From Streptomyces gossypii (lineage in GTDB: Bacteria > Actinomycetota > Actinomycetes > Streptomycetales > Streptomycetaceae), in assembly GCF_025165795.1 (NCBI RefSeq), contig NZ_JAJAGO010000010.1:186001-250000 (forward strand): a stretch of 64,000 nt of DNA. Direction: 5' to 3'. Under the pieces are notes generated by a model. The model worked only from the letters and a program-made list of their open reading frames with translations, was not told the origin of the DNA and ran no database searches. Position numbers and translations under genes: made by a program. This document shows, piece after piece, positions 14,363-22,588 of this stretch (position 1 is the stretch's first letter; each line of letters begins with the position of its first letter).

Positions 14363-16810
14363 ATGGAGCCGTTGAAGACGGGTGATCCGGAGCGGGTCGG
14401 GGATTTCGTGGTGCGCGGCCGCTTGGGTGCCGGGGGGATGGGAGAGGTGTTCCTCGGCCGGTCGCCCGGTGGGCGGGCGGTGGCGGTGAAGGTCGTGTAT
14501 CCCCATCTCGCGCGGCAGCCTGAGTTCCGGCGCCGTTTCGGCCGGGAGGTGGAGGCGGCTCGGGCGGTGGGCGGGGCGTTCACCGCTCCGGTGGTGGCCG
14601 CCGGGCCGCAGGAGGACCCGCCGTGGGTCGCGACCGTCTACATTCCCGGACCGGACCTGGCCCGGGCCGTGGCGGAGTCCGGGCCGCTGCCGGAGGATTC
14701 GGTGTGGCCGCTGGCGGCCGGGCTGGTGGAGGCGTTGCAGGCCATCCACGCAGTCGGCCTGCTTCACCGTGATCTCAAACCCTCGAACGTGCTGCTGGCC
14801 GCCGACGGGCCCCGCGTGATCGACTTCGGGATCGCCCGGAGCCTGGACTCAACCGCCCTGACGGCGACGGGTACGGCGATGGGCACGCCCGGCTTCATGT
14901 CCCCGGAGCAGGCCGAGGGCGGCCGGGTGGGCCCAGCCGGTGACGTCTTCGCACTCGGTGCGCTGATCGCCTTCGCCGCCAGTGGCGTCGAACCGTTCGG
15001 CCAGGGCCCGCCCCTCGCGGTCCTGCACCGCGTCGTCAACGGCCCGCCGCGCCTGGACGCTCTTCACGGACCGCTGCGCGAGCTGGCCGCCGCCTGCCTG
15101 GCCAAAGATTACGAAAAGCGGCCCGGACTCGCGGAACTGCTGGAGCGGATCTCCTCGCACTGGAACCCGCCGGACCACCTCCCCGGCGCCTCCCCCTGGC
15201 CCCACTCGGTGACGACCCTCATACACAACCGCACCACGCCACCGACCGCTTCGTACACCCAGTCCGCCGGTTCCGCATCGGCCCAGGACGCACCCACTGC
15301 CACGATGCCGCGACCCCGCATCGGTATCGACTTCGGTACGACGCACTCGGCGGTCGGTTTCCTGGAGAGGGGGAAGGTCCGGCTGATCCCCAATGCCGAG
15401 GGAGCGGTGCGGACACCGAGCCTGGTGGCAGTCGCCGCCGAGGGAGAGATCGTCGTCGGCACGGCCGCCGAGCGGCAGGCTGTCACCAACCCGGACCACA
15501 CCGTGCGTGCGGCACAGCGGAATCTGGCGACGGACTGGAGCATCACGCGGGGCGACGTACGGCTCACGGCGGAGGACGCCGTCAGGCTGCTCCTCACCCG
15601 CCTGCGGGAGGACGCCGAGGCTCACTTCGGAGGGCCGCTGAGCGGGGCGGTGCTGACGGTGCCCGCCTGCCTCCCGCTGGACCAGCGGGCGGCGCTGGCC
15701 CGGGCCGGTGAGAAGGCGGGGCTCCCCGTCCTGCGGGTGATCAGCGGAGCCGTTGCCGCGGCGATGGCATACGGCCTGGGGCGCGAGGACGGCACCGTGC
15801 TGTTCTTCGACCTCGGGGGAGGGACGCTTGACGTCGCGCTGATAACCCTCGGGGACGGTGTCGTGGAGGTCGTGGCGACTGCGGGCGACCATTATCTCGG
15901 CGGTGACGACTGGGACTTGCGGATCGTCCAGCACATGCTCCACCGCGTACAGCAGCAAGACGGCCTGGATCTCGCCGGCGATGCCGTGGCGGTGCAGCGG
16001 CTCCGGGAGGCGGCCGAGTCGGCGAAGAAGCAACTGTCGGCGGCACGCGCCACCTCCCTCCATCTGCCCTACCTCGCCTCCGGCCCGCATGGGCCCGTGC
16101 ACCTTGACGAGGCGCTCACCCGCGAGGAGTTCGAGGCCCTCACAGGGGATCTGCTGGAGCGCTGCCGTCGGACCGTCGAGCACGCACTCGACGATGCCGG
16201 GCTCACACTCGCCGACGTCGACCGGGTCATCCTGACGGGCGACGCCACCCGGATGCCCGCGGTAGGCGACATGGTCCGTCGGCTCACCGGCGGCCGGGAG
16301 CCCTATCGCGGCCTCGCCCCAGACGGTGCTGCCACCGGCGCCGCCATCCAGGCCGGCATCCTGGCCGGTGCCATGAAGGACGTGCTGCTGCTCGACGTCT
16401 GCTCCCATTCGATAGGCGTCGAGACGGAGGGGGGCGTCAACACGAAGCTCGTACAGCGGAACACGACGATCCCCACGAAACGCAGCGAGGTCTTCACCAC
16501 GCACACGGACGACCAGCCCACCGTGGTGATCCACGTCGTGGAGGGCGAACGTCGCGAGGCGTCACGGAACAGGACCCTCGCGGTCCTCGAAGTGGCGCTC
16601 CCGCCCGCACCCAAGGGCGTGCCCCGGATCGAGGTCACGGCCGACTTCGACGCGAACCGCAATTTCCACGTCACGGCCAAGGACTTGGGTACCGGCAACA
16701 CGGTCACCGGCACCGTCGACCACGCGGCCGTTTCCCTGGTCGGCTCCTCCCGATGGCCCGACCTGCGCCGTCTCGTCCCCGTTCACGTCCCTGTTCCCAG
16801 GCCGGACTGA
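14363..16810 (+). CDS. Ser/Thr protein kinase fused to Hsp70
   Basis: One 815-residue reading frame with two domains. Residues about 15-265 form a PknB-type kinase with all key motifs: GRLGAGGMGEVF, AVKVV, HRDLKPSNVLL, IDFGIA and GTPGFMSPEQ. A proline/threonine-rich linker (about 275-314) leads to an Hsp70 from residue 318: IGIDFGTTHSAVGF, FFDLGGGTLDVALI, and ILTGDATRMPAVGDM in place of the usual GGSTR. A beta-type substrate-binding domain follows (TTIPTKRSEVFTTHTDDQPT). The part is about 495 residues, so the helical lid of DnaK is absent. ATG 14363 has GGAGG 7 bases upstream. No transmembrane helix is seen. It may phosphorylate clients held by the chaperone, or be regulated by them. This is inference. 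Confidence 0.9.
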   Translation: MEPLKTGDPERVGDFVVRGRLGAGGMGEVFLGRSPGGRAVAVKVVYPHLARQPEFRRRFGREVEAARAVGGAFTAPVVAAGPQEDPPWVATVYIPGPDLARAVAESGPLPEDSVWPLAAGLVEALQAIHAVGLLHRDLKPSNVLLAADGPRVIDFGIARSLDSTALTATGTAMGTPGFMSPEQAEGGRVGPAGDVFALGALIAFAASGVEPFGQGPPLAVLHRVVNGPPRLDALHGPLRELAAACLAKDYEKRPGLAELLERISSHWNPPDHLPGASPWPHSVTTLIHNRTTPPTASYTQSAGSASAQDAPTATMPRPRIGIDFGTTHSAVGFLERGKVRLIPNAEGAVRTPSLVAVAAEGEIVVGTAAERQAVTNPDHTVRAAQRNLATDWSITRGDVRLTAEDAVRLLLTRLREDAEAHFGGPLSGAVLTVPACLPLDQRAALARAGEKAGLPVLRVISGAVAAAMAYGLGREDGTVLFFDLGGGTLDVALITLGDGVVEVVATAGDHYLGGDDWDLRIVQHMLHRVQQQDGLDLAGDAVAVQRLREAAESAKKQLSAARATSLHLPYLASGPHGPVHLDEALTREEFEALTGDLLERCRRTVEHALDDAGLTLADVDRVILTGDATRMPAVGDMVRRLTGGREPYRGLAPDGAATGAAIQAGILAGAMKDVLLLDVCSHSIGVETEGGVNTKLVQRNTTIPTKRSEVFTTHTDDQPTVVIHVVEGERREASRNRTLAVLEVALPPAPKGVPRIEVTADFDANRNFHVTAKDLGTGNTVTGTVDHAAVSLVGSSRWPDLRRLVPVHVPVPRPD

Positions 16811-16831
16811 AGCAGCCGCTCGCACGTTCCG

Positions 16832-16849
16832 CCGGCCGTGCACGGCCGG
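16832..16849. terminator. Hairpin after the kinase-Hsp70 gene
   Basis: CCGGCCGTGCACGGCCGG, a perfect palindrome 22 bases after the stop codon. A second, stronger hairpin follows at 16893-16919. Confidence 0.5.
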
Positions 16850-16892
16850 TGCCGTTCGTAGCCCTCCTCCACTGTCCGAACGGTTCAGCCGG

Positions 16893-16919
16893 GCCTGGGG
16901 CGCGCCGCGCGCCCCAGGC
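16893..16919. terminator. Bidirectional terminator
   Basis: GCCTGGGGCGCG and CGCGCCCCAGGC form perfect 12-base arms around a three-base loop. It lies between the ends of the convergent kinase-Hsp70 and methyltransferase genes. Confidence 0.8.
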
Positions 16920-16923
16920 GTGC

Positions 16924-17661
16924 TCAGCGGCGGGTCGCGTGCAGGTGCCACACCGTCGCCTGGACCCGCCCCTGCTCGTCGACCTCGACCTCGTCGGGGT
17001 TGATGGAGATTCCGATGTCCGCGAACCTGGCGTCCATCGCGACGATGGTCTCCCTGGTCAGCGAGGTCGTGTACTGCGCGGGCCGGATGTCGTGGATGTC
17101 CCAGTGGGGGCCCAGGTTCGTGCGCAGATTCTGCCGGCTGACGAGGAACTGGGGGAGCCGGAAACCGGTGGCGGTGTCGGCGAAGCAGAACAGGTGCAGT
17201 TGGGCGCCCGGCTTCGTCACCCGGTGCAGGGCCGCCGCGTAGTCCCGCTGCTTGTCCTCGGTCAGGCAGTGGTAGAGCGTGCTGTCCAGCACGCTGGTGA
17301 ACCGCTCGTCGTCGAGTTCGGTGAGGGTGGTCGCGTCCGACCGTACGAACTCGACGGAGGCGTCGCGCTCCTCCGCCAGCCGCCGCGCCTTGTCGAGCGC
17401 GGTCTGGGCGGCGTCGATCCCGGTGACGCGGTGGCCCTTTCCGGCGAGGAACAGGGCGTTCTCGCCCAGTCCGCATCCGGCGTCCAGGATTTCGCCCTTC
17501 AGCTGTCCGGAACGCTCCAACTCGACGACGAGGGGTTGCGGTTCACCGATGTCCCACGGCGTGACGCCGAACGAGGTTTCCTTGCCCTTCACCGGCGGCT
17601 TGCCCTGGTAGGTGGCCTCGAAGTCGACGTCTTCTAACGCGAATGTGGGCTTTTCAGGCAT
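16924..17661 (-). CDS. Class I SAM-dependent methyltransferase
   Basis: A 245-residue methyltransferase. The SAM-binding motif I is ILDAGCGLGENALFLA, motif II is RVTGIDAAQTALDKA, and FVRSDATTL follows at motif III. FSVLDSTLYHCL is a post-motif segment common in UbiE/TehB-like enzymes. The start ATG 17661 was chosen over the long upstream open frame. Leucine codon 9 is TTA (17635-17637), an unusually early bldA-type codon. The substrate is unknown. It is on the same strand as the glycosyltransferase, but a terminator separates them. Confidence 0.87.
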   Translation of the reverse strand: MPEKPTFALEDVDFEATYQGKPPVKGKETSFGVTPWDIGEPQPLVVELERSGQLKGEILDAGCGLGENALFLAGKGHRVTGIDAAQTALDKARRLAEERDASVEFVRSDATTLTELDDERFTSVLDSTLYHCLTEDKQRDYAAALHRVTKPGAQLHLFCFADTATGFRLPQFLVSRQNLRTNLGPHWDIHDIRPAQYTTSLTRETIVAMDARFADIGISINPDEVEVDEQGRVQATVWHLHATRR

Positions 17662-17801
17662 GGCTGCTTCCTTCCCCGAACGGGATGGAGACCCGAAGGA
17701 CGGAACGCCACGGTACCCGCAACTGTTGTGCGCAGAGGGGTGATTGCGGACCCTCCGTGGCGTGCGTGAACTCGCACGCCGAAGCGGGACAGGCGGGGGC
17801 A

Positions 17802-17842
17802 GGTGGGGCAGGGGCGTGCTGTCTCCGCATCCCTGCCCCACC
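17802..17842 (-). terminator. Terminator after the glycosyltransferase gene
   Basis: GGTGGGGCAGGG and CCCTGCCCCACC form perfect 12-base arms around a 17-base loop, about 50 bases beyond the glycosyltransferase stop. Confidence 0.7.
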
Positions 17843-17891
17843 CTCGGTGCGCTGCTCCGTCAGCGCCGCCGAGCCGCTGTCCGGCAGCGCG

Positions 17892-19115
17892 TCAGCGCCC
17901 CAGCGCGGCCTCGATCTCGTCGGCGGCGCGCTGCGTGCCGCCTTCCTCGCGGGCCTGGGCGCGCAGCTCCGCCGAGCGGCGGGCGACCTGCGGATCGCCG
18001 GTCAGCTCGGTCAGTGCCGTGCGCAGCGCGTCGGCCGTGGCGTCGGCGGTGTCGATACGGCGGGCCACGCCCAGTTCGACGAGCTTGTCGGCGTTCGCGA
18101 ACTGCTCGGCTGCCTGCGGGACGGCGATCATGGGAACACCGGTGTACAGGCCCTCACCGCTGCCGCCCATCCCCGCGTGCGTGACGAACGCGTCGGCCTG
18201 CTCCAGGATCGCCAACTGCGGGACCCAGGAGTGCACTTCGACATTGGGCGGCAGGTCGCCGAGCACCTCGGGGTCGGTGTACTTGCCGATCTGGAGGACC
18301 ACATGCCACCCGGGCAGACCGCCGAAGGCCGCCACGCACTGGCGGTAGAACTCCGGCTGCCGGGTGGTGGCTGAGCCGAGCGACACCAGCAGCACGTTCT
18401 CCGCCTCGGACGGGCGCGTCCAGGTGCCCTGGTCCTCGCGCTCGCCCAGGCAGGGGCCGACGAAGGTGACCGCCTCGGTGTCGACCCGGTCGGAGTTCGG
18501 CTGCATGGCGCGGGGGATCGTCGCCAGGACGCGCGCGGGCTGTCCTGCGAACAGGTCGACGTCCGTGGTGACCGCGCCGGAACGGGCCAGCCAGGACGCG
18601 AACTTCGACAGGTGGTCCGCGGCGCCGGGCAGACCCTTGAGCCAGGCGCCGATCTCCTCCTGATAGCCCTTCCACGACACATAGGTGGGGGAGAGCTGGA
18701 TGACCGGGCGGTCCTGCGATTCGGCGAGGGCGCGGGCCGCGTAGGCGCCGATGTCGTACAGGTAGAGGTCGGCCGGGTCGTCGTCGTAGGCGGCCCTCAG
18801 TTGCGGGAGGGCCTGGATGTTGTCGTCCAGGAAGACGTCCATCGCGGCGATCGGGTCGTCCGGCCAGTTGTTGTCGGCCACGGGCAGCGTCGACTTGTAG
18901 GGCATGAGCTGGGCGCCGGTGGGGGAGATCAGCTCGGCTACGGCCGGGTCGTTCGCGTACGTCACCCGGTGGCCGCGGGCCACCAGCTCACGGATGATCT
19001 CCAGGCTGGGGAGGGTGTGGCTGACGGCGGGGATGCCGATCATCGCGATATGCGCGCGCGGGGCGGGTGCTGACCCGGTCTGGGCATGGGTGACAGCGGT
19101 ACGGCGACGGGACAT
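17892..19115 (-). CDS. Macrolide-type glycosyltransferase (MGT/OleD family, GT1)
   Basis: A 407-residue UDP-sugar glycosyltransferase close to OleD and the macrolide-inactivating MGT group. Shared features include SLEIIRELVARGHRVTYA, LLVSLGSATTRQPEFYRQCV, the donor-binding HAGMGGSGEGLYTGVPMIAV, and the downstream FANADKLVELGVARRI. Relatives glucosylate macrolide 2'-OH groups as self-protection. The N-terminal motif, normally HGHVNPSLE with a catalytic base in its first histidine, is VSHTLPSLE here: the first histidine position is valine and only the second is kept. Activity is therefore uncertain. The start ATG 19115 was chosen. Confidence 0.87.
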   Translation of the reverse strand: MSRRRTAVTHAQTGSAPAPRAHIAMIGIPAVSHTLPSLEIIRELVARGHRVTYANDPAVAELISPTGAQLMPYKSTLPVADNNWPDDPIAAMDVFLDDNIQALPQLRAAYDDDPADLYLYDIGAYAARALAESQDRPVIQLSPTYVSWKGYQEEIGAWLKGLPGAADHLSKFASWLARSGAVTTDVDLFAGQPARVLATIPRAMQPNSDRVDTEAVTFVGPCLGEREDQGTWTRPSEAENVLLVSLGSATTRQPEFYRQCVAAFGGLPGWHVVLQIGKYTDPEVLGDLPPNVEVHSWVPQLAILEQADAFVTHAGMGGSGEGLYTGVPMIAVPQAAEQFANADKLVELGVARRIDTADATADALRTALTELTGDPQVARRSAELRAQAREEGGTQRAADEIEAALGR

Positions 19116-19358
19116 GAGAGACCACTCTTTCAGTTCTACGGTGGGAAGGCACGACAGCCCGGCACGTGGGCGCGCGCTCAGATATTCAGGCGCGGCGCAG
19201 ACGTGCGGACGGGGAGGGCGGGGCGAAGCGTCGCCGCCCGTAGCCGTGTCAGCCGTAGATCTGGTGGTAATACATGCGCGGAACACTAACCCGGCGGGGA
19301 GGGCACCGTCCACCGGATTGGCGGGAGCGCGGGCGCAGCCCCGTGGGGGGAGCGCGGC

Positions 19359-19754
19359 TCAGTGGCGGGCGCGCCAGTCCGCGGCGACCTCTTCGATGTC
19401 CAGCGGGGACAGGTTGAGCGGGGGGCCCGCGGGCGGGTTCCGGAGCGCCTCGCGGATTCTCTCGTTGATGCCTGCCACGATCCGCCGCGCCTCCGCCTCG
19501 GACGGGGCGCGGGCCGCCGCCACCTGGGCCTCCTGCGCCTCCTTGCGGAGGGCGAGCGACGGCGGGAGGCAGGAGAGGCCCTCGCGCTCCATCTTCTCCT
19601 TGACCCACCACAGTTCGTCGTAGGGCTTGTCGAGGCCGGGCAGGGGCTTGCCCGCGCCGGGCAGGTCGTCCAGCTCGCCGCGCTCCGCGGCCTCGCGGAT
19701 CTGCCGGTCGGCCCAGCTCTCGAAGCTGATGCCGGGGGGCTTGCGTTCGGTCAT
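19359..19754 (-). CDS. DUF1992 (DnaJ-homologue-like) protein
   Basis: A 131-residue protein with the DUF1992 signature near the start: FESWADRQIREAAERGELDDL, then LPGAGKPL and WWVKEKMEREGLS. Family members occur in DNAJC28-like proteins and as stand-alone bacterial proteins; function is unknown. The ATG at 19754 fits the family start. It is divergent from a TetR gene with an 84-base gap that is less GC-rich than its surroundings, so the TetR may control it. Confidence 0.88.
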   Translation of the reverse strand: MTERKPPGISFESWADRQIREAAERGELDDLPGAGKPLPGLDKPYDELWWVKEKMEREGLSCLPPSLALRKEAQEAQVAAARAPSEAEARRIVAGINERIREALRNPPAGPPLNLSPLDIEEVAADWRARH

Positions 19755-19838
19755 GAGGGATCTCCCGTACTGCCTGCACTTCGTGATACGGATGTACCAT
19801 AAAGAATACCTCGCAAGCTGCCGGAGAGGCGAGAGAGC

Positions 19839-20465
19839 GTGCCCAGGACCGTTGACCATCAGGAGCGGCGTGCCGTGATCGCCGACGCTCTGGTGCGGGT
19901 CGCCGGGCGGGGCGGACTTCATGCGGTGAGCATGCGCGCGGTGGCCGCCGAGGCGGGTGTCTCGCTCCGGCTGGTGCAGTACTACTTCAATGACAAGTCC
20001 GAGCTGATGCACGCCGCGCTGCTCCAGTTGGAACGCCAGAGCGCTGAGCGGCTCGCGGGGAGGCTCGCGCGGCTGCCGAGTCCGCCCCCGGCGCGCGCGT
20101 ACATCGAGGCGTTTCTTGCTGAGGCGCTTCCGACGGACGCGCGGAGCCGGGAATTCCACTTCGTCTGGACGTCCTACGCGGTGCTGGCGATGGGCGATGC
20201 CGCTCTGGCCGAGCAGCCGTTCGTCGCGGGGCCCGACCGCCAGGAGCGGCAGCTCGCCGGCGTGCTCCGCCGGGCCCGTACGGACGGGGAGCTGGCCGTC
20301 GGCGCCGATCCGGCCGCGGAGGCCGCGCGGCTGCTGACCCTCAGCCACGGGCTCGGCACGAGCGTGCTGGTCGGCCAGCGTACGGCCGCGGCGGCGGAGG
20401 AGGTGCTGCGCTACCACCTCGACCGGCTGTTCACCGTGCCCGGCCCCGCTCCGGCACCGGAGTGA
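19839..20465 (+). CDS. TetR/AcrR family regulator
   Basis: A 208-residue repressor. The HTH is at about residues 28-58 (MRAVAAEAGVSLRLVQYYFN), typical of the BetI/AcrR subgroup with the YYF motif. The C-terminal ligand domain is all helical with no recognisable subgroup signature. GTG 19839 is the start. It is divergent from the DUF1992 gene; the intergenic GTACCATAAAGAATAC (about 19792-19807) is a weak palindrome and a possible operator. Confidence 0.87.
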   Translation: MPRTVDHQERRAVIADALVRVAGRGGLHAVSMRAVAAEAGVSLRLVQYYFNDKSELMHAALLQLERQSAERLAGRLARLPSPPPARAYIEAFLAEALPTDARSREFHFVWTSYAVLAMGDAALAEQPFVAGPDRQERQLAGVLRRARTDGELAVGADPAAEAARLLTLSHGLGTSVLVGQRTAAAAEEVLRYHLDRLFTVPGPAPAPE

Positions 20466-20483
20466 GACCGCTGGCGCGCGCGG

Positions 20484-21173
20484 TCAGGGTGAGGCGGCCA
20501 GCCGCTCCGCGTGCTCCACCCGTGCCTTGACGTCGGTGAAGTGCCGCCGCATCGCCTCGCGTGCCGCCTCCGCGTCCCCCGTGCGCAGCGAGGCGACGAT
20601 CGCCAGGTGGTTGGCGGCGATCTCCTCCGCCCGGTCCACCGGTGGTTCCAGGGTGTTCTCCACCTCGTGGTAGACGCCCCAGAAGAGCTGTATCAGCTGG
20701 AGCACCAGGTCGTTGCCGCAGGATTCGTACAGCAGCGCGTGGAAGGCGCGGTCCGCCTCGGGGTCCTCGCTCATCCGCTCCGCCAGCGCCTCCAGTGCCA
20801 CCAGCCGGGCCGGACTGATCGAGGCGGCGACCGAGCCGATCAGGCCCACCTCCAGCAGCTCCCGCACCCCGACCAGATCGCCGAGTGCGGTGACTCCGGG
20901 TGCGGAGGAGCGGGTGCGGATGTGAAAGGCGAGGGAGGGGGTGAGCACCTTGAGCGGTGCCTCCCCGACGAAGGTGCCCAAGCCGTGCCGGATCTCCACT
21001 ATGCCCAGTGCCTGAAGCGCGCGTACGGCCTCCCGGACGCTGTTGCGGCTCGCCCCGAGCCGGTCCATCAGCTGCGGCTCGGTCGGCAGTACGGAGCCGG
21101 GGGGCAGTCGCTGCTCATGAATGAGATCGACGATGCGGTCCTGCAGCGTACGGCCGCGATCCGGTCTGCTCAC
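20484..21173 (-). CDS. GntR family regulator (FadR subfamily)
   Basis: A 229-residue regulator. The winged HTH is at residues 10-72 (LPTEPQLMDRLGASRNSVREAV, RHGLGTFVG). The C-terminal FCD domain has the metal-ligand histidine pattern (FHALLYESCGN, ANHLAIV, RRHFTDV). GTG 21173 has GGAGG just upstream. It is divergent from the sialidase, and the same 10-base motif GAC(A/G)TCCTAC occurs in front of each. It is the likely repressor of the sialidase/ABC operon, with a sugar acid or acyl-sugar ligand. Confidence 0.9.
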   Translation of the reverse strand: MSRPDRGRTLQDRIVDLIHEQRLPPGSVLPTEPQLMDRLGASRNSVREAVRALQALGIVEIRHGLGTFVGEAPLKVLTPSLAFHIRTRSSAPGVTALGDLVGVRELLEVGLIGSVAASISPARLVALEALAERMSEDPEADRAFHALLYESCGNDLVLQLIQLFWGVYHEVENTLEPPVDRAEEIAANHLAIVASLRTGDAEAAREAMRRHFTDVKARVEHAERLAASP

Positions 21174-21215
21174 GGTGCCTCCTGCGGCACTGGTCGACAG
21201 GTGGGGAGAGTGAGG

Positions 21216-21225
21216 GACATCCTAC
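21216..21225. promoter_or_regulatory. GntR operator half-site 1
   Basis: GACATCCTAC upstream of the GntR gene. A near-identical GACGTCCTAC lies at 21336-21345. The shared motif suggests GntR binding and autoregulation. Confidence 0.55.
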
Positions 21226-21290
21226 GACCCGGCTTCGTGACTGCTGTGCCCTGCGGCTGAAACCGGCCACAGTTTCCCATGTTTCTGCTC

Positions 21291-21319
21291 TTGACGGGCC
21301 GAATCCGCATACCTACTGT
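21291..21319 (+). promoter_or_regulatory. Promoter of the sialidase/ABC operon
   Basis: TTGACG (21291-21296), exactly 17 bases, then TACTGT (21314-21319). This is a good sigma-70-type (HrdB) match. The operator palindrome lies just downstream, which fits repression. Confidence 0.7.
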
Positions 21320-21333
21320 CCCCTCACGGACAC

Positions 21334-21345
21334 AGGACGTCCTAC
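21334..21345. promoter_or_regulatory. GntR operator 2
   Basis: AGGACGTCCT is a perfect palindrome, and GACGTCCTAC within it matches the site at 21216. It lies about 15 bases after the -10 hexamer and about 50 bases before the sialidase start. Confidence 0.6.
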
Positions 21346-21396
21346 CTCTCGTCCTACCTCTCGGCCCTCTGCGCGAGGACCGGAACGGAGGAGCCC

Positions 21397-22497
21397 ATGC
21401 CGTCACAGGAGCCCCCCGAGTACTCGGTGCCGTACCGCGCCGGGAGGGACGGCTACGCCAGCTACCGCATTCCCGCCGTCGTCGCGACCGCCTCCGGCAC
21501 GCTGCTCGCCTTCGCCGAGGGACGGCGCGACGGATCGGCCGACTCCGGCAACATCGACATCGTGCTGCGCCGCTCCACCGACGGGGGCCGCAGTTGGGGT
21601 CCGATGACGGTGGTGTCGGCGAACGGCGCCGATCTCGCGGGCAACCCCGCCCCGGTGGCCACCGCCGGGGGCCGCATCGTCCTCGTGCAGGTGCACAACG
21701 CGGCCGAGGCCACGGAGAGCCGTATCCGTCGCGGCGAGGTCTCCGCCACCGACGGCCGCCGCGTGTACGTGCAGCACAGCGACGACGAGGGCGCGGGCTG
21801 GTCGGCGCCACGGGAGATCACCGACGCCGTCAAGCGGCCCGAATGGCGCTGGTACGCGACAACACCCGGACATGCCGTGGAACTGCGGCAGTCCCCGTAC
21901 ACCGGCCGGATCGTCGTACCGGCCAACCACTCGCTGCCCCCGACCGGCGCCGACAACGGCACCGAGGGCCGCTACAACGGCGGCCACGACCTGCTCAGCG
22001 ACGACGGCGGCGCTACCTGGCGGCTCGGCTACGTCGACGACAACCCCGACGGCTATGTCAACGTCAACGAGACCACTGCCGCTGAACTCGCCGACGGCAG
22101 GGTCTACTTCAACACCCGCAACGACGCCGATTCGCCAGGCCACCGCGCCGACGCCCACTCGGAGGACGGCGGCGTGAGCCTCACGCTGCCCTTCCGGCCG
22201 CAGGCCGGCCTCGTCGCCCCGGTTGTCGAGGGCAGCGTCCTGTGGCTGGGCGAACCCGGCCTGCTGCTCTTCTCCGGCCCCGCCGATCCGTCGGCACGCG
22301 CGCTGATGACCGTACGGGCCAGCCGGGACGCGGGGAGGACCTGGCGCGACGCCTACACCGTCGACGGGCTGCCCGCCGCGTACTCGGACCTCGTCCGGAT
22401 CGACGACGAAACGCTCGGACTGCTCTACGAGACCGGCGACTTCAGCGCCTACACGACGATCACCTTCCGCCGCATCCCGCTCTCTCAGCTCGCCTGA
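21397..22497 (+). CDS. Exo-alpha-sialidase (GH33/BNR repeat)
   Basis: A 366-residue beta-propeller glycosidase. The arginine of the sialic acid site is in GYASYRIPAVV (residues 24-34). Asp-box repeats are seen as RSTDGGRSWG, HSDDEGAGWSA, SDDGGATW and SRDAGRTW. Sialidases cleave terminal sialic acids from glycans. No signal peptide is present at the chosen ATG (RBS GGAGGAG), so it should act inside the cell on imported oligosaccharides. It is the first gene of a sialidase, binding protein, two permeases and PhyH operon, behind the GntR operator. Confidence 0.9.
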   Translation: MPSQEPPEYSVPYRAGRDGYASYRIPAVVATASGTLLAFAEGRRDGSADSGNIDIVLRRSTDGGRSWGPMTVVSANGADLAGNPAPVATAGGRIVLVQVHNAAEATESRIRRGEVSATDGRRVYVQHSDDEGAGWSAPREITDAVKRPEWRWYATTPGHAVELRQSPYTGRIVVPANHSLPPTGADNGTEGRYNGGHDLLSDDGGATWRLGYVDDNPDGYVNVNETTAAELADGRVYFNTRNDADSPGHRADAHSEDGGVSLTLPFRPQAGLVAPVVEGSVLWLGEPGLLLFSGPADPSARALMTVRASRDAGRTWRDAYTVDGLPAAYSDLVRIDDETLGLLYETGDFSAYTTITFRRIPLSQLA

Positions 22498-22588
22498 GCC
22501 CGCTCGCGGCCGCAGTCAAGCCACAGCCGAGCCCCAGCTGCCCCCTCTGACTCAGATGATCTCCCAAGGCCCGCCCAGGAGGACGCAC

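Noticed and set aside
14363..16810. Kinase-Hsp70 fusion as a sequencing artefact
   Set aside because: The frame is continuous with normal third-position GC bias through the linker and no competing start with a good RBS at the Hsp70 part; still worth a resequencing check.
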